Shown here: positions 15,315 through 23,359 of the stretch, piece after piece
Position numbering within the stretch: the stretch's first letter is position 1
How the letters are laid out: every line of letters begins with the position of its first letter
NCBI GenBank assembly: GCA_030651765.1
Contig: JAUSBY010000003.1
Location: 62,001 to 126,000 of the forward strand
Direction of reading: 5' to 3'
DNA: 64,000 nucleotides
Origin: Coriobacteriia bacterium
GTDB taxonomy: Bacteria; Actinomycetota; Coriobacteriia; Anaerosomatales; Anaerosomataceae
Position numbers and translations under genes: made by a program
The notes under the pieces: model-generated
Database searches by the model: none
The model's input: the letters and a program-made list of their open reading frames with translations, nothing else
Told to the model about the DNA's origin: nothing

Positions 15315-16277
15315 CTAGCGGGCGCCGGGCTCGGCGCGACGCTCGATCGCGACCGTGCTGCCGGGTTGCGTACGCGCGTAGGCGAGCAGCTCGTGCCCGA
15401 CATCGGACAGCGCGATGACCGAGTCCGGGAAGTAGTCGGCCATCATGACCACGGCCGCCGAGAGCGTGAGTGGCCCGTGCTTGATCGCATCGCCGGCGCG
15501 GTCCCTCAGTGTGAAGTAGCCGCGCTCGCGGTCCTCGTCCTCGTAGTAGTCCATGATCCCGGTATCGAATGCCCGCACTATGTCGCCTGCCACCTGCTCG
15601 GCTTTCTCCGGCTCGCAGATGATGACGAAGTCGTCGGCGCCCATGTGTCCGATGAACGGCTCCTGGCACTCGGCGAATCTCGTGGACTCGAGGATGAGTT
15701 CCACGACGAGATGGAGGACGAGGTCGCCTCGCGAGAAGCCGTACCGCGTATTGAATGCGCGGAAGCCGTCCACGTCCACGTAGATGATCCCGAAGGGCTG
15801 GCGGCGGCCGAGTGCGAAGGCGATGCGCTCCTCGGTGAGCGCGTTGGCGGGCAGCCCGGTGAGCGCGTTGGTGAAGCGCTCGCGCCGCATGCGGCGGACC
15901 ACCATCTGGATGCGGGCGTCGAGTACGAGCGGATCGACGGGCTTTGCGATGAAGTCATCGGCACCGGCTTCGATCGCCATGATCTCGAAGCCCGACTCGC
16001 CGAGGCCGGTCATGACCAGGATCGGGATGTTGTGGCTCCGGGGCTCGGCCTTCATGCGCTTGCACAGCTCGAAGCCGTCGATGTCCGGGAGGTTCAGGTC
16101 GAGCAGGATAGCGTCGGGCATGAACTCGGCCAGGGCGTGGAGCCCGGTGATGCCGTCCCCCACGCCGGTCACATGGTAGCCGCGCTCCTGCAGCGCCATC
16201 GTGATCATCTGACGCAACGTCGCCGAATCTTCCACGACAAGGATCTTGTACTTCTCGTGGGGTGTCTGGCTCTTCAT
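15315..16277 (-). CDS. response regulator with degenerate GGDEF domain
   Basis: A 320-aa two-domain regulator. The first 125 residues are a receiver domain: ILVVEDSAT with the acidic pair, LLDLNLPDIDG with the phospho-acceptor Asp, and AKPVD with the conserved Lys. The second domain has the GGDEF fold signs (NALTGLPA, FGIIYVDVDGFRAFNTRYGFSRGD) but the active loop reads GADDF instead of GGDEF, so cyclase activity is doubtful and a binding or scaffolding role is more likely. Start ATG 16277 is preceded by a G-rich site. Divergent from the ThiS-like gene. No cognate kinase is adjacent. Confidence 0.88.
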   Translation of the reverse strand: MKSQTPHEKYKILVVEDSATLRQMITMALQERGYHVTGVGDGITGLHALAEFMPDAILLDLNLPDIDGFELCKRMKAEPRSHNIPILVMTGLGESGFEIMAIEAGADDFIAKPVDPLVLDARIQMVVRRMRRERFTNALTGLPANALTEERIAFALGRRQPFGIIYVDVDGFRAFNTRYGFSRGDLVLHLVVELILESTRFAECQEPFIGHMGADDFVIICEPEKAEQVAGDIVRAFDTGIMDYYEDEDRERGYFTLRDRAGDAIKHGPLTLSAAVVMMADYFPDSVIALSDVGHELLAYARTQPGSTVAIERRAEPGAR

Positions 16278-16392
16278 CTCGCCCCCCCGGGCTCGCGGAC
16301 GGTTCCTAGCGTACTCCGAACGGCGCGACGATGGTACCGTCCGGTGTGGTTCTTGCTGCCACGAGCGACACCGCTCGAGAAGGGACCAGCCC

Positions 16393-16698
16393 ATGCCCAC
16401 AACCACTCAGGCGAGCGTCCGGATGCTCGCCTTCCTCCACGCATATCGTCGCGATCGCGGCTTGCCCGCGTCAGTTGCCGTTACCGTTCCTGCCGAGGGA
16501 TTCACGGCGGCAGCCCTTGCGGAGTCGCTCGAACTGCCACTCGACCGGATCGAGGGGCTGTTCTTGAACGCGCGCCTCGTCGGGCTTGAGGCGATCGTGC
16601 ATCCAGGGGACCGGGTCGCGTTCCTTCCGCATGGCACTCCCGCCACGCACCCGGCGTTCTTCGGACGGACCGGGATCGAGGCGCCCGCACCGGTGTAG
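16393..16698 (+). CDS. ThiS/MoaD-like ubiquitin-fold protein
   Basis: A 101-aa protein. The C-terminal half (IEGLFLNARLVGLEAIVHPGDRVAFLPHGTP) matches the beta-grasp pattern of ThiS/MoaD proteins, where x-PGDRVAFLP is the last strand region. The usual C-terminal Gly-Gly, needed for adenylation and thiocarboxylation, is missing; the chain ends in EAPAPV. It may therefore be a protein-binding relative rather than a sulfur carrier. Start ATG 16393 has AAGGGA 8 bases upstream. No moeB, thiF or thiG is nearby. Family assignment is by pattern only. Confidence 0.6.
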   Translation: MPTTTQASVRMLAFLHAYRRDRGLPASVAVTVPAEGFTAAALAESLELPLDRIEGLFLNARLVGLEAIVHPGDRVAFLPHGTPATHPAFFGRTGIEAPAPV

Positions 16699-16751
16699 CG
16701 CGGGGTCCGCGCCCTTGAGACCCGCTACAATGGCGGCGAGAGGGGGCGCCC

Positions 16752-18716
16752 GTGGACCTGCTGATCGACGTCACCATCATCTTCGCCGTCGCTGTGGTCG
16801 CCGTACTGGTGAGCCATCGGCTGAACGTGCCCACCACCGTCGGCTTCCTGATCGCGGGAATCCTTGCGGGTCCCGACGGGCTCGGCCTCGTACGGATGAG
16901 CGAGCAGGTCGACCTCCTGGCCGAGATCGGCATCGTGCTCCTCATGTTCCTGATCGGACTCGAGTTCTCGCTGTCCGGTCTTGCCGAGATCAGGCGTCCG
17001 TTCCTGGTCGGCGGCAGCGTGCAGATGCTCGGGACTGCCGCTATCGTGGGCCTGGGCACCTACATCCTCGGCTCCACACTCGCCCAGAGCGCGTACCTGG
17101 GCCTCGTCGTCTCGCTGAGTTCCACGGCCGTGGTACTCGACCTGCTACAGAAGCGCGGTGAGCTCGACAGCCCCCACGGCCGCACGGTCCTCGGAGCGCT
17201 CATCTTCCAGGACATCGCGGTCGTCCCGATCATGCTCGCGGCGCCACTACTCGCGGGCACCGCGGGAGACAGCGCGCTCGACGGGCTGGCCGAGGTCGGA
17301 TTCGGTGTCGCCGCGGTGGGCATCGCGTCGTACGTCGCGTACCGGTGGGTCGTGCCGTGGCTGCTCCACCGCATCGCGATGACCGGCAGCCGCGAGGCGT
17401 TCCTGCTCGGCGTGCTCGTCATCTGCGTGGCAATCGCGCTGCTCACGCACGAGGCGGGTCTTTCGCTGGCGCTCGGCGCGTTCCTCGCCGGGCTCATAAT
17501 CTCCGAGTCCGAGTACTCTCATCAGGCCGTGAGCGTCATCCTGCCGTTCCGCGACGCGTTCATGAGTCTGTTCTTCGTCTCGATCGGCATGTTGCTCGAC
17601 GTTCAGTATCTGCTCGCCAACCCCCTCAGGATCGCCCTGCTCACCCTCGGCATCCTGCTCATCAAGCCGCTCGTGGCGGCGCTGGCCGCACTGCTCGTGG
17701 GTCTGCCGATGCGCAACGCGGTGCTCGTGGGTGTATCGCTCGGCCAGATCGGCGAGTTCTCGCTCGTACTCGCCACTGCCGGCGTGGCCGCCGGGCTGTT
17801 CGGTGCCGACGTCTTCCAGACCGTTCTGGACACGGCAGTCGCGAGCATGATCCTCGCACCGGTGCTCGTGGCGGCCGGTCCGCGGATCGCCGATCTTCTC
17901 GCGCGCATGCCACTGCCGGCCCGCGTGCGTGAGGGGGTGGGGATAGCGCGCATCGGCGCGGCGCACCTGTACAGCGACCACGTGCTCCTCGTCGGCTTCG
18001 GGGTGACCGGTCACAACATCGCGCGCGCTGCCGAGAGCGCGGGCGTGCCGTACGCGGCGATCGAGATCAACGCCGAGGTCGTCCGCCGGGGCACGGCCGA
18101 GGGCCACCACCTCCACTACGGTGACGCGACGAGCGAGGCCATCCTGCGCCACGTCAACGCTGACCGGGCGAGGGCGATTGTCGTGGTGATCAACGATCCC
18201 GCCGCCGCCCGACGGGTGACCGAACTCGCACGGCGGGTGGCGCCGGACGCGTACCTCGTGGTCCGCAGCCGTTACGTTAGCGAGACCGAGGCGCTGCATG
18301 CCCTCGGCGCGGACGAGGTCATCGCCGACGAGCTCGAGATCTCCATCGAGATCTTCACCCGGGTCCTGGCCCGCTTCCTCGTGCCCCGCGAGGACATCGA
18401 GCGCTTCATGACAGAGTCCAGGGCCGAGTGGCGCGACATGGCGCGCACACTCGCGCCGGCGAGTCCGGCGGCGCACGACCTGCGCGTCGAGGTGCCCGAC
18501 CTCGCGACGCGCAGCTTCCGGCTGAGTGAGGACTCGCCGCTGGCTGGACACTCGATCGCCGAGAGCGGTCTGCGCCCCGGGCACGGCGTGAGCATCCTGG
18601 CCGTCAAGCGCGGCGGTGAGACGACCGGCAACCCCCACGGCGCGTTCGTGCTCGAGCCCGGTGACGTCCTCTTCGTCTTCGGCCCCAACGAGTGGGACCC
18701 CACCCACGTCGCCTGA
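16752..18716 (+). CDS. Kef-type cation:proton antiporter with TrkA-N and TrkA-C domains
   Basis: A 654-aa CPA2 transporter. Residues 1-390 carry about twelve membrane helices with PTTVGFLIAGILAGPDGLGL, LLMFLIGLEFSL and LGAFLAGLIISES, the Kef/NapA signatures. Residues 410-530 form a Rossmann TrkA-N domain (HVLLVGFGVTGHNIAR, EINAEVV, HYGDAT). The last 90 residues are TrkA-C (DSPLAGHSIAESGLR, GDVLFVFGP). It exchanges K+ or Na+ for protons, gated by nucleotide or other ligands. Start GTG 16752 has GAGGGGG upstream. Ion choice cannot be read from sequence. Confidence 0.92.
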   Translation: MDLLIDVTIIFAVAVVAVLVSHRLNVPTTVGFLIAGILAGPDGLGLVRMSEQVDLLAEIGIVLLMFLIGLEFSLSGLAEIRRPFLVGGSVQMLGTAAIVGLGTYILGSTLAQSAYLGLVVSLSSTAVVLDLLQKRGELDSPHGRTVLGALIFQDIAVVPIMLAAPLLAGTAGDSALDGLAEVGFGVAAVGIASYVAYRWVVPWLLHRIAMTGSREAFLLGVLVICVAIALLTHEAGLSLALGAFLAGLIISESEYSHQAVSVILPFRDAFMSLFFVSIGMLLDVQYLLANPLRIALLTLGILLIKPLVAALAALLVGLPMRNAVLVGVSLGQIGEFSLVLATAGVAAGLFGADVFQTVLDTAVASMILAPVLVAAGPRIADLLARMPLPARVREGVGIARIGAAHLYSDHVLLVGFGVTGHNIARAAESAGVPYAAIEINAEVVRRGTAEGHHLHYGDATSEAILRHVNADRARAIVVVINDPAAARRVTELARRVAPDAYLVVRSRYVSETEALHALGADEVIADELEISIEIFTRVLARFLVPREDIERFMTESRAEWRDMARTLAPASPAAHDLRVEVPDLATRSFRLSEDSPLAGHSIAESGLRPGHGVSILAVKRGGETTGNPHGAFVLEPGDVLFVFGPNEWDPTHVA

Positions 18717-18757
18717 GACGACGGTCGGCGGGGCCCCAGCAGCAGGTGTGTCCTGCG

Positions 18758-19921
18758 TCAGGCCGACTCGCCCATCGCGTGCAGCGCGCCTGCGTGTACG
18801 ATCGTCCGATCGCGCGTGACGAGCATATGTCTCACGATCTCGTCTTCCCAGTCCGGGACCTCGATCCCGTTCTTGAACAGGTTTCGCACGATGGCCAGCA
18901 TGTTCTTGCCGTACAGCCAGCTTGCGTGCACCGGCACCGAGCCGGGGATGTTGATGTAGCCCATGACGGTGACGCCGTGCGCGACGACCTCCTGAGCCGG
19001 CACCGTGAGGGCGCAGTTGCCGCCCTGGTCCACCGAGACGTCGACGATTACCGATCCGGGACGCATCGAGCGCACCATGTCCTCGGTGATGAGTACCGGG
19101 GCGACCTCGCCGGGGACAAGCGCGCTCGTGATGATGACGTCGGCGGTCTTCACAAGCGGCACGAGTGCCTCCCGGGCACGGTCGAGCCAGTCCGGCGGCA
19201 GTGCGTCGGCGTAGCCTCCTTCGCCGACCGCCACCTCCTGGGGGATATCGAAGCCTACGACCTCCGCGCCGAGGCGTGCCGCCTCTGCCTGTGCAGTGTC
19301 GCGGATATCGAGGGCCTTGACCGTGGCGCCGAGTCGCCTGGCCGTGGTGATCGCATGCACGCCGACCACGCCGGCGCCGATGATGAGGAACTCGGCCGGC
19401 TGGGTCTCGCCGATGGGCGTCTCGAACGACGAGACGAAGCGGGGAAGCGCTGCCGCGGCCATGATCACCGACTTGTAGCCGGTGACGAGTGACATCGATG
19501 AGAGTGCGTCCATGCCGAGTGCCCGGGGGATGCGAGGGATGCCGTCCATCGTGAGCGACGTGATTCCGCGGTCACGCAGCGTGCGGATGATGTCGTGGTT
19601 CGCCGGGGCCGCCGGGTGCAGGAAGGTGATGAGCATCGCGCCCTCGCGGATCATCTCGGCCTCGTGTCGGCCGAGTTCCGCGTTGAAGTGCGGCTGTTTG
19701 ACCTTGAGGATGATGTCGGCTGCCGAGAAGACGTCGGCCGCGCCGGCCGCGATCCGGGCGCCTGCGGCCGCGTACTCGTCGTCGCTGTGCAGAGAGCCCG
19801 CTCCTGCGCCCGACTCTACGAGTACCTCGAACCCCATGTCCACGTAGGCCGTGACCTCGTCGGGGAGCGCCGCGACCCTGTGTTCGCGCTCGAGGATCTC
19901 CGTCGGTATGCCGATGATCAT
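18758..19921 (-). CDS. NAD(P) transhydrogenase alpha-subunit-like protein (orphan)
   Basis: A 387-aa protein of the alanine dehydrogenase/PNT family. MDGIPRIPRALGMDALSSMSL, IIGAGVVGVHAITTARRLGA, TSALVPGEVAPVLITEDMV and DQGGNCALT are the soluble NAD-binding part of PntA rather than Ald. It ends without membrane helices, and no pntAB or pntB lies beside it. Unusually it keeps both alanine dehydrogenase-type active residues, Lys in ILKVKQP and His in TFLHPA. It could be a free-standing dehydrogenase. Start ATG 19921 has GGGAGGA 4 bases upstream. Confidence 0.8.
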   Translation of the reverse strand: MIIGIPTEILEREHRVAALPDEVTAYVDMGFEVLVESGAGAGSLHSDDEYAAAGARIAAGAADVFSAADIILKVKQPHFNAELGRHEAEMIREGAMLITFLHPAAPANHDIIRTLRDRGITSLTMDGIPRIPRALGMDALSSMSLVTGYKSVIMAAAALPRFVSSFETPIGETQPAEFLIIGAGVVGVHAITTARRLGATVKALDIRDTAQAEAARLGAEVVGFDIPQEVAVGEGGYADALPPDWLDRAREALVPLVKTADVIITSALVPGEVAPVLITEDMVRSMRPGSVIVDVSVDQGGNCALTVPAQEVVAHGVTVMGYINIPGSVPVHASWLYGKNMLAIVRNLFKNGIEVPDWEDEIVRHMLVTRDRTIVHAGALHAMGESA

Positions 19922-19961
19922 GATTCCTCCCGGTTCACGGTGGACCGCCTGAAACAATGTA

Positions 19962-19994
19962 TCGTGCGGGACGCCAACTGCATATTCCGCACGA
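19962..19994. promoter_or_regulatory. inverted repeat upstream of the PntA-like gene
   Basis: TCGTGCGG (19962-19969) and CCGCACGA (19987-19994), perfect 8-bp arms around a 17-nt spacer, 41 bases upstream of the PntA-like start. It could be an operator or a 5' leader hairpin; no function is shown. Confidence 0.45.
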
Positions 19995-20150
19995 ACACTT
20001 CGCCCCCGCTAGTGTATCTTCCCCGCGCCGGGCATACCGGACGACCGGCGCGCTAAGAACCGTTCATCACACCCAACAGACCGTTCGCCTCAAGTGCCAG
20101 GTCATTTACGCCGAAAGATACCCTACGTGTGGCCGACGGAAGGCATGGGC

Positions 20151-20621
20151 GTGAGTCGCAGACGATGGGCGCCGGGGGTCGTGATCGTACTGGCTGTTAC
20201 GATGGCGCCGGTCTCGTACGCGTATGCCGCGCCCGGCGACGAACTGCCGGGACTCGGCATGGCAGCGGGCGTGCTCGCACTGCTTGCATCCGCCGTCTTA
20301 CTGCGCGAGATGCTGGCACTGCGCGCTGTCGCCCGGGGTGCCGCGATCGTCGAGAACGTCCGGTACGTCGTGCTTGCGGTTCTCTGCCTCGCCGCCTCCG
20401 TGCTTGTCGGTTGGATCCAACGGTTCCTGCCGCTCGGCTTCTCGGCCGACCACGCCCGGCTCGGCGCCGACCTGCTCGCCGTCGTTGCCATCGTGCTCTT
20501 CGTCATCTACTTCGCGCGCGTGCGCAAGGTGATGTCGCGTTATCTCGCACGCCTGTCCGGCGAGGCGCAGTTGCTGACGGCCGTCATGGCCGAGGAAGAC
20601 GGGGGCCCGCGCGATGGCTAA
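20151..20621 (+). CDS. membrane protein of unknown function
   Basis: A 156-aa protein with an N-terminal signal-like helix (to about residue 26, SYAYA/APG), then three membrane segments (GLGMAAGVLALLASAVLL, VRYVVLAVLCLAASVLVG, ADLLAVVAIVLFVIYFARV) and a cytoplasmic tail with RYLARLSGEAQLLTAVMAEE. GTG 20151 has GGAAGG 7 bases upstream and is preferred to the ATG two codons before. It overlaps the next gene by 8 bases. I do not recognise the family. Confidence 0.65.
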   Translation: MSRRRWAPGVVIVLAVTMAPVSYAYAAPGDELPGLGMAAGVLALLASAVLLREMLALRAVARGAAIVENVRYVVLAVLCLAASVLVGWIQRFLPLGFSADHARLGADLLAVVAIVLFVIYFARVRKVMSRYLARLSGEAQLLTAVMAEEDGGPRDG

Positions 20622-20844
20622 CCTCGTCGCCGAGCGGATCGAAGAGGTGCTCAAGCCGATCATCGGCACGGTGCTGGCGTCCGTGTCGGTGGATCTCGAG
20701 TCCAAGCGCATCGGCAAGGACCGCGAGACCATCAGCAGCCTCGACCTGCCGGTGATCGCCGACAATCTCTCCGATGCGCTCAAACTCGTCGTGGGGCCGG
20801 ATGTGGCCGCTGCCGCTGCGCGGCGCGTACGCGAACTCACGTAG
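20614..20844 (+). CDS. small protein of unknown function
   Basis: A 76-aa soluble protein, mostly helical by composition (LVAERIEEVLKPIIGTVLA ... LSDALKLVVGPDVAAAAARRV). It overlaps the upstream membrane protein gene by 8 bases, so the two products are probably made together and may interact. No family recognised. The ATG has only a weak ribosome site (GGGGGCCCGCG), as expected for coupled translation. Confidence 0.6.
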   Translation: MANLVAERIEEVLKPIIGTVLASVSVDLESKRIGKDRETISSLDLPVIADNLSDALKLVVGPDVAAAAARRVRELT

Positions 20845-20854
20845 GCCCTCGACG

Positions 20855-21016
20855 CTACCTGACCGCGACGCCCAGGTAGTAGGGCCAGATGATAAGCCCG
20901 AGTACCGCCGGCCAGAACGTCAGCTTCACGTACGCGATCGTGAACAGCCACCCGATGAACCAGATCGTGCTCATGCCGGTGTCAACACGGATCTTCTGTC
21001 CGCTCCCTGTCGCCAT
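20855..21016 (-). CDS. small single-helix membrane protein
   Basis: A 53-aa protein: a polar start of about 15 residues, then one or two hydrophobic stretches (TIWFIGWLFTIAYVKLTFW, AVLGLIIWPYYLGVAV). The ATG at 21016 has GAGGAGG 7 bases upstream, which is strong support for translation. It is the last gene of the DUF2089/SHOCT operon. Function unknown; similar short aromatic-rich peptides often sit with LiaX/YvlB-like stress proteins. Confidence 0.65.
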   Translation of the reverse strand: MATGSGQKIRVDTGMSTIWFIGWLFTIAYVKLTFWPAVLGLIIWPYYLGVAVR

Positions 21017-21071
21017 CGAACTACCTCCTCGGTCGGTCGGCCCGGCGGGCCGGTTCGTGTGCTCCGGGCGT

Positions 21072-21512
21072 CTACGCGCAGAAGACCCGGATGTGGTCGC
21101 CATCAGCCGAGCGGACGTTGATCTCCATCTCGCGGAGGCTCCCGATGAGCTCCTCGATGTCCTCGGGCTTCAGGTTGTTGAGGTCGATCGACATGCCGTG
21201 CTCGCCCATCGACTCGCTGATCTGATCCATCGCCTGCGGCGGGATGAGCGACGTCAGCTTGAGGCCGGCGCGCAGCAGTCCGAGCGGGACCTTCACATCG
21301 ACGGTGTCCTTGCCGGTGACTTTGATGTACATGAACTTCGGTGTGCCGGTGCCCGAAGGGCCGCTCGGCCACTCGGCGGACGGCGAAGGTTCGGGCCCGG
21401 TGCCCGTCTCGCCGGCGGGCGTGCCGATGGAGTCGAGGAGCAACTCGGCCTCCTCGGCTGTGATTTTTCCCTCGGCGAGCATGCCGAGGATGCGCGTGCG
21501 GTCTTCACTCAT
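21072..21512 (-). CDS. SHOCT-like domain protein, YvlB/LiaX N-terminal type
   Basis: A 146-aa cytoplasmic protein. The N terminus RTRILGMLAEGKITAEEAELLLDSI is the short bihelical SHOCT-like motif also found at the start of YvlB/LiaX. A proline/glycine linker follows, then a conserved-looking domain with KFMYIKVTGKDTVDVKVPLGLLRAGLKLTSLIP and a helical end (PEDIEELIGSLREMEINV). The pattern matches uncharacterised proteins encoded with DUF2089 regulators. It is third in the operon, 15 bases after the membrane protein gene. Confidence 0.75.
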   Translation of the reverse strand: MSEDRTRILGMLAEGKITAEEAELLLDSIGTPAGETGTGPEPSPSAEWPSGPSGTGTPKFMYIKVTGKDTVDVKVPLGLLRAGLKLTSLIPPQAMDQISESMGEHGMSIDLNNLKPEDIEELIGSLREMEINVRSADGDHIRVFCA

Positions 21513-21527
21513 GGGTGCTACTTCCTT

Positions 21528-21818
21528 TCAGTAGATGTCGACTTTGACGAGACTGCCATCGCTGAGCGCGTCCACGTGGGTGCCGCGGACCTCGGCGAGC
21601 AGCCGGAGCGAGTTCAGCACGAGCAGGGTGTAGTGGTGGTAGCGCGCGCCGGACACGAGGAGTGCAAGGTCGACCAGCAGCGTGATCACGACGACGGGCA
21701 TCAGCAGTAGCAGCAGCGGCGGCCAGAGCAAGAAGAGCGGCAGCCAGATGCGGAACCCTCGCGAACCGGGTTCGCGCACGCGCACGTCGATGACGAGGGG
21801 AGGCAGGTAGGCGGTCAT
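21528..21818 (-). CDS. small membrane protein of the DUF2089 operon
   Basis: A 96-aa protein with a charged N-terminal strand (PPLVIDVRVREPGSRGFRIW), two adjacent membrane helices rich in Leu/Val/Pro (residues 24-60), and a polar end. The ATG at 21818 overlaps the stop of the DUF2089 gene (ATGA), so the two are coupled. Family not recognised beyond frequent company with SHOCT-like proteins. Confidence 0.7.
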   Translation of the reverse strand: MTAYLPPLVIDVRVREPGSRGFRIWLPLFLLWPPLLLLLMPVVVITLLVDLALLVSGARYHHYTLLVLNSLRLLAEVRGTHVDALSDGSLVKVDIY

Positions 21819-22186
21819 CGCCGTAGCCTCTCAGCAGCCTCACTCGCGCTGATCTCGCCGCGCTCCAGCAAGTCGAGCACGTCATCGCGCGGCTCGGGCG
21901 TCGGCTCGATCTCCACCTCAACGAGCGCCAGGCGGGCAGCGATGCGGTTGAGACGGTTCTTGATCGTTGGGTAACTCACGCCGAACGCCTTCTCCATGTG
22001 CTTGATCGAGCCGTGGCAGCGCACGAACTCGCCGACGAACACCTGGTCCTCGTAGCGGAGACCCGTAAGGGGGGGCGGGTCGAACTCGCCCTCGATGCCG
22101 ATCCCGCTGTCGCTCAGGCGGACGCCGGTGACCACGAACTCGCGGTCGCCTGTCAGCTCGGTCAGGTCGTGCCATTCATGTGCCAT
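21815..22186 (-). CDS. DUF2089-like regulator
   Basis: A 123-aa protein. The centre (LRYEDQVFVGEFVRCHGSIKHMEKAFGVSYPTIKNRLNRI) is a helix-turn-helix of the DUF2089 family; the end (DVLDLLERGEISASEAAERLR) is a SHOCT-like motif. The zinc-binding cysteines of full DUF2089 proteins are replaced by an N-terminal WHDLTELTGDREFVVTGVRL segment. Start ATG 22186 has AGGAG 8 bases upstream. It leads an operon of four small genes and is the probable regulator of the phased repeat just upstream. Confidence 0.78.
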   Translation of the reverse strand: MAHEWHDLTELTGDREFVVTGVRLSDSGIGIEGEFDPPPLTGLRYEDQVFVGEFVRCHGSIKHMEKAFGVSYPTIKNRLNRIAARLALVEVEIEPTPEPRDDVLDLLERGEISASEAAERLRR

Positions 22187-22231
22187 TACCATCTCTCCTC
22201 TCAGCAATCATGAGCAGCTTGTACCCAGAGA

Positions 22232-22266
22232 TTGAGAAAGTCAAGCTGCAACTTGAGAAACTTAAG
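22232..22266 (-). promoter_or_regulatory. phased direct repeat upstream of the DUF2089 operon
   Basis: Two copies of CTTNANTTTCTCAA on the minus strand (plus-strand positions 22232-22245 and 22253-22266), identical at 12 of 14 positions, start 21 bases apart, exactly two helical turns. The nearer copy contains TTGACT, a possible -35. This is a likely operator for the operon's own regulator. Confidence 0.5.
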
Positions 22267-22441
22267 TACAGGCAATCCACTCCTGCCGCCAGACACACGT
22301 TTCGTTTGAAGCTGGAACTGTTTTCGCTAGGATGTACTGCAGGTCGATGTCACCGGGGACTGGGCGGCATCGCTACGGGAATCCCGTTGAACCGGGGCAC
22401 TGATCTAGCCTGAACGGCGGCAGACTGCGCAGGAGCACACG

Positions 22442-23359
22442 TTGCACACCTCAGACGCGCTTCGGAAGACCAGGTTCATCGACCTGCACCAGGACATGCT
22501 GTCCGGCGTATCGCAGCTGGACGGTGGCTTCCCGGTTTACGGCTCGAACTACCTCACCGGCTCGTCCCACGCCATCGCGGTCTGGTCGTCGCTGTATCCG
22601 CGAGATCTCGAGGCGACCCTCGTCGGCAGACTCGGAGCGCATTCCGAGCTACTCACGTCACACGGGTCCTCCCTGCGTCTCATCACCACGGTCGAGGACT
22701 TGAACGCAGAGGATTCGCGGACGGGGGTTCTTCCCCACTCGGAGGGCTTCAACCTTCCCGGCATCGGGCCCGATACGCTGGACGTGTTGTGGACCGAACA
22801 CTCGCTGCGCAGTCTGGCGCTGACGTGGAACTACGAGACCGACTACGGCTTCAGTTGCTACGACGACGGCGCGCCCCTCAAGCCGGCGGGTCGGCAGTTG
22901 GTCAGAGCACTCGAGGACAGTCCGCTCATGCTCGACCTGGCGCATCTGAACGACGCCGGCTTCTTCGATGTCCTTGATCTCTACGCGGCTCCGGTGCTCG
23001 TGACGCACTCGTTCTGCCGGGCGATAGGGGGTCACCCGCGAGGGTTGTCCGACGATCAACTGCGAGCGCTGGGCGATCACGGCGGGCTGATCGGCCTGGC
23101 ATTCGATCCGGACTTCCTGGGCCGAGGCACCGTGGACGAAGCCCTGAGACACATCGACGCGATCGTGTCGCTCGCAGGAGAGAATGCCGTCTCCATCGGT
23201 AGTGATTGGGGCGTTGCCGCCATGGGCGAGCTGGGAGACCATACGTCCCTCGCCGGGCTCATCGATGCGGTTGCCGGTCACTACGGCCCCGAGCTGGCCG
23301 AGAGGTTCGCGTTCGCCAACGCCCACGACTTCCTCTGCGCCCAGCTACCCCTCAACTAG
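22442..23359 (+). CDS. membrane dipeptidase, peptidase family M19
   Basis: A 305-aa zinc dipeptidase. Family features are FIDLHQDML (His-x-Asp metal pair), LAHLNDAGFFDVL, LVTHSFCRAIGGHPRGLSDDQL (metal His and substrate Arg region) and SIGSDWG near residue 255. M19 enzymes split dipeptides, including those with a D-residue. The TTG start has AGGAG 6 bases upstream. The gene is convergent with the DUF1611 gene and overlaps it by 15 bases; M19 and DUF1611 genes recur together in D-amino-acid or wall-peptide salvage contexts. Confidence 0.87.
   Translation: MHTSDALRKTRFIDLHQDMLSGVSQLDGGFPVYGSNYLTGSSHAIAVWSSLYPRDLEATLVGRLGAHSELLTSHGSSLRLITTVEDLNAEDSRTGVLPHSEGFNLPGIGPDTLDVLWTEHSLRSLALTWNYETDYGFSCYDDGAPLKPAGRQLVRALEDSPLMLDLAHLNDAGFFDVLDLYAAPVLVTHSFCRAIGGHPRGLSDDQLRALGDHGGLIGLAFDPDFLGRGTVDEALRHIDAIVSLAGENAVSIGSDWGVAAMGELGDHTSLAGLIDAVAGHYGPELAERFAFANAHDFLCAQLPLN

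Noticed and set aside
17247-18707. 486-codon frame on the minus strand
   Set aside because: Antisense to the Kef-type antiporter; His/Asp/Glu-rich shadow sequence without domains.
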